A stretch of DNA of 24,962 bases, taken from JBOGJI01 sp050747865. Lineage in GTDB: Bacteria; Acidobacteriota; Thermoanaerobaculia; Multivoradales; JAHEKO01. The position numbers were made by a program, and so were the translations under genes. Below, in pieces: positions 21,566-24,962 of this stretch. The stretch is taken from NCBI GenBank assembly GCA_050747865.1, contig JBOGJI010000372.1, positions 1 through 24,962 of the forward strand, given 5' to 3'. The notes under the pieces are model-generated. The model made no database searches. It was given only the letters and a program-made list of their open reading frames with translations, and was not told the origin of the DNA. Position 1 is the first letter of the stretch. Every line of letters begins with the position of its first letter.

Positions 21566-22412
21566 GGCGCGCCATGCGGGCCCTGGCCACCTCGGAGGCC
21601 GCCGTGTTGGGGAAGCGCTCGACGATCTCCTGGTAGCTCAGGCGCGCCGACTCCGCGTCGCCCAGCGACTCCAGGCACTCCCCGGCCTTGAGCAGGGCAT
21701 CCGCGATCTTGTTGCCCTGCGGATAGCGCTCCACGGTCTGGCGGAACGCCGACAGCGCTCCGCGCACGTCCTGGCGCTGCAGCCTGGCTTCGCCGATCCA
21801 GAACGAGGCGTTGTCGGCGAGTTCGGTGCGCGGGAACCGCTGGAGGTAGCGCTGGAAGGTCGTCTCGGCGTCGACGTAGCGCCCCTCGTGGAAGTGGGTG
21901 AATCCCTCGTCGTAGAGCGCCCGCGCCTCGGGGCTGACCACCTCGGACGCGGTCAGCGAACCTTCGCCCTGCGCGGGCACCGGCTCCGGCCGCTCGGTCG
22001 GCCGGGAAGGGGCCGGCTCGGGAGGCCGGCTCGGTTCCACCGGCACCGCCTCGACATCCAGGTCCTCGCCTGAGATCCCCGCCGGCGGCGACTCGTCCGT
22101 CGCGGCCCTCTGCTCGTCATCGGACGGACGGTCGGGCTCGGCGGGCGGCGCGGTCACCTCGGTCCGGGTTTCGCTCGCCGGCGGCCGCGAGGGTTGGCGG
22201 CGCGCCACTGGGCGCCCCTCCAGCTCGGCCAGACGGTCCTTCAGGCGCGCCATCTCCACCTCGCTGACCGCCGCCTGCTGCTGCAGCTCGACGACGCGGC
22301 GCTTCAGCTCCGCCAGCTCCTCCTCCCGTTCGCTGCTCTGCTGGGGCGTGGGAAGCATGGTACAGGCGACGAGCGGCAGGGACAGGAAGAAGGCGGACAA
22401 GAGGCGACGCAA
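21552..22412 (-). CDS. CpoB/YbgF-like TPR envelope lipoprotein
   Basis: A 286-residue exported protein resembling the Tol-Pal accessory protein CpoB/YbgF, which links outer-membrane constriction with peptidoglycan synthesis. The signal peptide MRRLLSAFFLSLPLVAC ends at C17, a lipobox, so it is probably lipidated; classical CpoB is soluble. Residues ~27-66 form a coiled coil (EREEELAELKRRVVELQQQ), followed by a Pro/Glu-rich linker to ~150 and three C-terminal TPRs (ALYDEGFTHFHEGRYVDAE, FWIGEARLQRQDVRGALSAF, DALLKAGECLESLGDAE). The start is TTG at 22412 with GGGAG eight bases upstream; the next Met lies past the lipobox. It follows the bamD-like gene by three bases. No tolQRAB or pal is in view, so the Tol link is by similarity only. 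Confidence 0.82.
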   Translation of the reverse strand: MRRLLSAFFLSLPLVACTMLPTPQQSSEREEELAELKRRVVELQQQAAVSEVEMARLKDRLAELEGRPVARRQPSRPPASETRTEVTAPPAEPDRPSDDEQRAATDESPPAGISGEDLDVEAVPVEPSRPPEPAPSRPTERPEPVPAQGEGSLTASEVVSPEARALYDEGFTHFHEGRYVDAETTFQRYLQRFPRTELADNASFWIGEARLQRQDVRGALSAFRQTVERYPQGNKIADALLKAGECLESLGDAESARLSYQEIVERFPNTAASEVARARMARLTSR

Positions 22413-22415
22413 GGC

Positions 22416-23210
22416 TCAGTCTCCCTTCTGCTCACCCTCGGCCTCGCGGGCCGGGATGAGCTGCGACAGGTCGGGGATCTCGGCGATGAACTGACTCTCC
22501 GGATGATCGCTGCGCAGGCGATCGAATGTCTCGCGAGCCTTGTCCGGCTGCTCCAGCCGCTCGTACGCGCGACCCAGCAAGTACAGCACCTCGTCCAACC
22601 CGGGGTAACCGGGGTAGCGCTGCAAGATCAGCTCGAAGCGATCCACCGCCGCCCCGTACAGGTGGCGCCGGAAGTAGAAGCGCCCGACGTGCCACTCGTG
22701 CGCCGCCAGGCGGTTGCGCACTTCCAGGAGCTTGCGCTGCGCCTCTTCCGCATGCGGACTGGTCGGGTACAGGCGCAACAGGTCCTCGTAGGCCTGGACC
22801 GCCTCCCGGGTCGGGCTCTGGTCGCGATCCGGAGGCGCGGCCCGCTCGGCCAGCGAGTTGGCGATCTGGAACTGCGCGTAGGCCGCCTGCTCGCTGGTGG
22901 GGAAGCGGTTCAGGTAGTCGCGATAGCGGGACTCGGCCTGGACGAAGTTCTCGACCCCGCCCTGCCGGAAGTACGCGTCGGCCACCAGCAGCAGCGCCTC
23001 GCGCCCCTCCGGCGAGTTCGGCGCCACCTCGAACGCGTGGGAGAGGTACGGCCGGGCCTTGGCGTACTTGTCCTCCTGCATCAGCCGCTTTCCCTCGGCC
23101 AGCGACTCCTCGGCAGAGAGCCGCAGGATGGGGTCGACATCCTGGCCCGAGCGGCAGGCCGCGCCGAGCGCCGCGAGCAGGATCAGGAGCGCCGTCGCGG
23201 CATGTCTCAT
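22416..23210 (-). CDS. bamD: BamD-like outer-membrane assembly lipoprotein
   Basis: A 264-residue TPR lipoprotein like BamD/YfiO, the essential lipoprotein of the outer-membrane beta-barrel assembly machine. The signal peptide ends in LAALGAAC (C19). The mature part is all TPRs: KRLMQEDKYAKARPYLSHAFEVAPNS, AESRYRDYLNRFPTSEQAAYAQFQIANS, AVQAYEDLLRLYPTSPHAEEAQRKL, NRLAAHEWHVGRFYFRRHLYGAAVDRFELILQRYP and DEVLYLLGRAYERLEQPDKARETFDRL. The VGRFYFRR-AAVDRF block is typical of BamD. The ATG at 23210 overlaps the rpe stop (ATGA) and has GGAGG four bases upstream; codons further upstream are a shadow of rpe. A less specific TPR lipoprotein cannot be fully excluded. Confidence 0.85.
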   Translation of the reverse strand: MRHAATALLILLAALGAACRSGQDVDPILRLSAEESLAEGKRLMQEDKYAKARPYLSHAFEVAPNSPEGREALLLVADAYFRQGGVENFVQAESRYRDYLNRFPTSEQAAYAQFQIANSLAERAAPPDRDQSPTREAVQAYEDLLRLYPTSPHAEEAQRKLLEVRNRLAAHEWHVGRFYFRRHLYGAAVDRFELILQRYPGYPGLDEVLYLLGRAYERLEQPDKARETFDRLRSDHPESQFIAEIPDLSQLIPAREAEGEQKGD

Positions 23211-23869
23211 GCGGCCTCCCCCTCGGCCAGACGGCGCAGGTGCCGCATCTCTGCCACCGGATCGGCGGCGGCAAAGATGGCCGATCCGGCGACACAGACG
23301 TCTGCTCCCGCGGTCACCGCCGCGGCGATGGTGTCGCGTGCCACGCCGCCGTCGATCTCGATATCGATCGCGAGCTGACGCTCGTCTCTCATCTCTTTGA
23401 GTCTCCACACCTTGTCCAGCACATACGGCAGGAACGCCTGCCCGGCGAAGCCGGGATTCACCGACATTAGCAGCACGAAGTCGCAGGCCGGAAGCACGTC
23501 CTCCAACACGCCGACCGAGGTCCCCGGATTCAATGCCACTCCCGCCCGGGCTCCGCCTTGCCGGATCCGTGCCAGCAGGTGGTCGAGGTGCACGGAGGCC
23601 TCCCAGTGCACCGACACCCAGGCCGCCCCCGCGGCAAGATAGGCGTCGAGCAGCGCCCCCGGGTCCTCGACCATGAGGTGCACGTCGAGGGGCAGGTCGG
23701 TACGGCGCGCCAGCGCCTTCACCACCGGCACACCGAAGGTCAGATTGGGCACGAAGTGGCCGTCCATCACGTCGACGTGGACGAGGTCCGCCGCCCCCTC
23801 CTCGCAGGCCCGCAGCGCGGCCGCCAGGTCCGCCGCGTCGGCGGCCAGGATCGACGGCGCGAGGAGCAT
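23207..23869 (-). CDS. rpe: Ribulose-phosphate 3-epimerase
   Basis: A 220-residue TIM-barrel enzyme that interconverts ribulose 5-phosphate and xylulose 5-phosphate in the pentose phosphate or Calvin pathways. Family blocks are all present: APSILAADAADL, HVDVMDGHFVPNLTFG (catalytic Asp and metal His), LDVHLMVEDP, GVALNPGTS, LLMSVNPGFAGQAFLPYVLDKV and DIEIDGGV (second catalytic Asp). The ATG at 23869 (or GTG at 23872) overlaps the stop of the PASTA gene; AGGGA lies seven bases before the ATG. The end overlaps bamD by four bases. No other pentose-phosphate genes are nearby, so its position follows operon history more than pathway. Confidence 0.97.
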   Translation of the reverse strand: MLLAPSILAADAADLAAALRACEEGAADLVHVDVMDGHFVPNLTFGVPVVKALARRTDLPLDVHLMVEDPGALLDAYLAAGAAWVSVHWEASVHLDHLLARIRQGGARAGVALNPGTSVGVLEDVLPACDFVLLMSVNPGFAGQAFLPYVLDKVWRLKEMRDERQLAIDIEIDGGVARDTIAAAVTAGADVCVAGSAIFAAADPVAEMRHLRRLAEGEAA

Positions 23870-24606
23870 CACAAGGTCCCTGCGCGGGCGGGGGCCGCGG
23901 CGACCAGCGCGATGGCGTCGTGGGCGTGCAGCGGATGGCCGGCCAGGGGGAGCTGGCGCAGCACGGTGCCGTCCGGAACCCCCTCGTAGGGCTCGAACTT
24001 CACGCTGCCGATATGGAAGCCGCGGGCGGCGAAGAACTGCTGCACCTTCTCGACGTCGCGGTAGAGGAGGTCGGGCATCAGGTAGGTCTCGGCGACGTTC
24101 TCGTTGCAGACCATCAGGTCCACGGCGGCGTCGGCGCCAACGCGCACGGTGGGAGGTGGGAGCTGATCCACGACCGTGCCCGGACGCCCGGTGGAGGCGA
24201 ACACCTGCCGCACGCGCCCGGGCTTGAGGCCCGCCGCGACCAGGGTCAGGCGTGCCGACTGCACGTCCTTGCCCCGCAGGTCCGGCACCTCCAGCTTGCG
24301 CGGCCCGAGGGAGACGACCACGTCCACCTGCGACCGGCGCTTGACCAGGCTGCCGGCGCGCGGCCGCTGCACGACGATGGCGCCGGATGCCACGGCGTCA
24401 TCATAACGGCCCTGCTCGCCCTCGGAGATCCCCAGCCCGGCGTCGGCTAGGATCGCCCGCGCCTCGGCGACCGGGACGCCGGTCACTTCGGGCACCGACG
24501 TCACCCCGCTGCGCACAAAGGCGTTGAAGGAGTGGTAGGCGGTGAGACCGAACACCAGGAAGAGGACCAGACCGTAGGCGGCCCAGCCCAGCACCTTGAG
24601 CGCCAT
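23869..24606 (-). CDS. Membrane-anchored PASTA-domain protein
   Basis: A 245-residue protein with one N-terminal membrane helix (about 7-25) and three PASTA domains outside it (about 34-100, 102-170 and 171-240). Each begins with a VPEVTGVPVAEA or VPDLRGKDVQSA-like motif. PASTA domains usually bind muropeptides or beta-lactams at the ends of Ser/Thr kinases or penicillin-binding proteins, but no kinase or transpeptidase domain is present here. It may sense or bind peptidoglycan. The ATG at 24606 has only a weak AGG close by; a GTG three codons upstream is possible. The longer open frame upstream is shadow sequence overlapping the peroxiredoxin gene. It lies next to rpe, as PASTA kinases do in several phyla. 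Confidence 0.88.
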   Translation of the reverse strand: MALKVLGWAAYGLVLFLVFGLTAYHSFNAFVRSGVTSVPEVTGVPVAEARAILADAGLGISEGEQGRYDDAVASGAIVVQRPRAGSLVKRRSQVDVVVSLGPRKLEVPDLRGKDVQSARLTLVAAGLKPGRVRQVFASTGRPGTVVDQLPPPTVRVGADAAVDLMVCNENVAETYLMPDLLYRDVEKVQQFFAARGFHIGSVKFEPYEGVPDGTVLRQLPLAGHPLHAHDAIALVAAAPARAGTL

Positions 24607-24656
24607 CCGCCTCACGAGCCGAGAGGATAACACCCGATCGCGCCGGCTCGCGCGGC

Positions 24657-24962
24657 CTAGGCGCTGCGGCCGAAGCGGGCGATGAGGCGGTTGACCAGGC
24701 GGTGGGGCAACACGGCGGTGGCAGGCTCGAGGCGGCGGAGCGCCTGCTCCACCTCTGCGGCGCAAGACTCCACCGGGGTGCCCGGCGCGCCCAGCCAGGC
24801 GATGCGCTGACGCCGGTCGACGAGGGCGAGGAGGGACAGTCCGGCCTCGGCGTCGAAGCCGTAGCGGGAGGCCAGCGCCCGGTCGTCGCGCAGCAGCGGG
24901 TAGGGCAACCGAAGCTCCCGCTGCAGCTCCTGCAGACGCGGCACCGGCGTCGGGCTGACGCC
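24657..24962 (-). CDS. Peroxiredoxin, BCP-like (C-terminal part only)
   Basis: The C-terminal ~101 residues of an AhpC/TSA-family peroxiredoxin, most like BCP/PrxQ; the 5' end lies beyond the right edge. Visible sequence reads VSPTPVPRLQELQRELRLPYPLLRDDRALASRYG, the usual region after the active-site helix, then LALVDRRQRIAWLG, the conserved strand. The peroxidatic cysteine would be outside the window, so activity cannot be judged. One cysteine (ESCAAEV) is visible near the end and is not at a standard resolving position. A GTG at 24944 could start a shorter frame, but the fit upstream of it argues against this. Confidence 0.65.
   Translation of the reverse strand, partial: GVSPTPVPRLQELQRELRLPYPLLRDDRALASRYGFDAEAGLSLLALVDRRQRIAWLGAPGTPVESCAAEVEQALRRLEPATAVLPHRLVNRLIARFGRSA

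Noticed and set aside
24657..24944. A complete small gene starting at GTG 24944
   Set aside because: The frame continues upstream to the window edge and matches the peroxiredoxin fold there, so it is a truncated view of a longer gene.

Overview
This window is GC-rich and tightly packed. It holds 20 protein-coding genes, 18 complete and 2 cut by the window edges. All are on the minus strand except one sulfatase-TPR gene on the plus strand. I saw no tRNA, rRNA, insertion sequence, phage gene or CRISPR array, and no gene-free stretch over 300 bases. The organism is a diderm bacterium: there are BamD-like and CpoB/YbgF-like envelope lipoproteins, an LPS-type glycosyltransferase, several lipoprotein signal peptides and a periplasmic-type Cu,Zn superoxide dismutase. 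The mix of a homodimeric AceE-type pyruvate dehydrogenase, a SufBCDSU iron-sulfur operon, a sulfatase fused to TPR repeats and an EgtB-like enzyme suggests Acidobacteriota (Thermoanaerobaculia-like) or a neighbouring phylum. That placement is a guess from gene content.

Layout, read 5' to 3' on the minus strand (right to left). (1) 24962-21552: the 3' end of a peroxiredoxin gene, a three-PASTA membrane protein, rpe, a BamD-like lipoprotein and a CpoB/YbgF-like lipoprotein. The last four are joined by overlaps or very short gaps. (2) 19613-21565 (+): an exported sulfatase-like hydrolase with a C-terminal TPR array, convergent with and overlapping the cpoB-like gene by 14 bp. (3) 19482-11652: a SUF operon, with an Rrf2-type regulator followed by sufB, sufC, sufD, sufS, sufU and an M3-family oligoendopeptidase. 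In front of the regulator lie a good sigma70-like promoter and a 16-bp palindrome plus a third half-site, a likely autoregulatory operator. (4) 11604-10244: msrA and an exported DUF3108-like protein. (5) 10134-4018: a lipoprotein SodC, then aceE, aceF and lpdA, the whole pyruvate dehydrogenase complex. (6) 3961-1: a DUF885 lipoprotein metallopeptidase, a WaaE-like family 2 glycosyltransferase and an EgtB-like ergothioneine sulfoxide synthase cut by the left edge.

The genes serve central metabolism (PDH, Rpe), Fe-S cluster building (SUF), the cell envelope (BamD, CpoB, PASTA, glycosyltransferase) and protection from oxidants (EgtB, SodC, MsrA, peroxiredoxin). SUF and the thiol or metal enzymes fit an aerobic, oxidant-exposed lifestyle. 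Several start codons overlap the previous stop as ATGA, which suggests translational coupling.

I did not find a clearly new biological system. The most useful leads are the SUF operator, the threonine-for-cysteine change in the sulfatase-TPR protein, the peptidase coupled to sufU, and sodC placed directly before the PDH genes.
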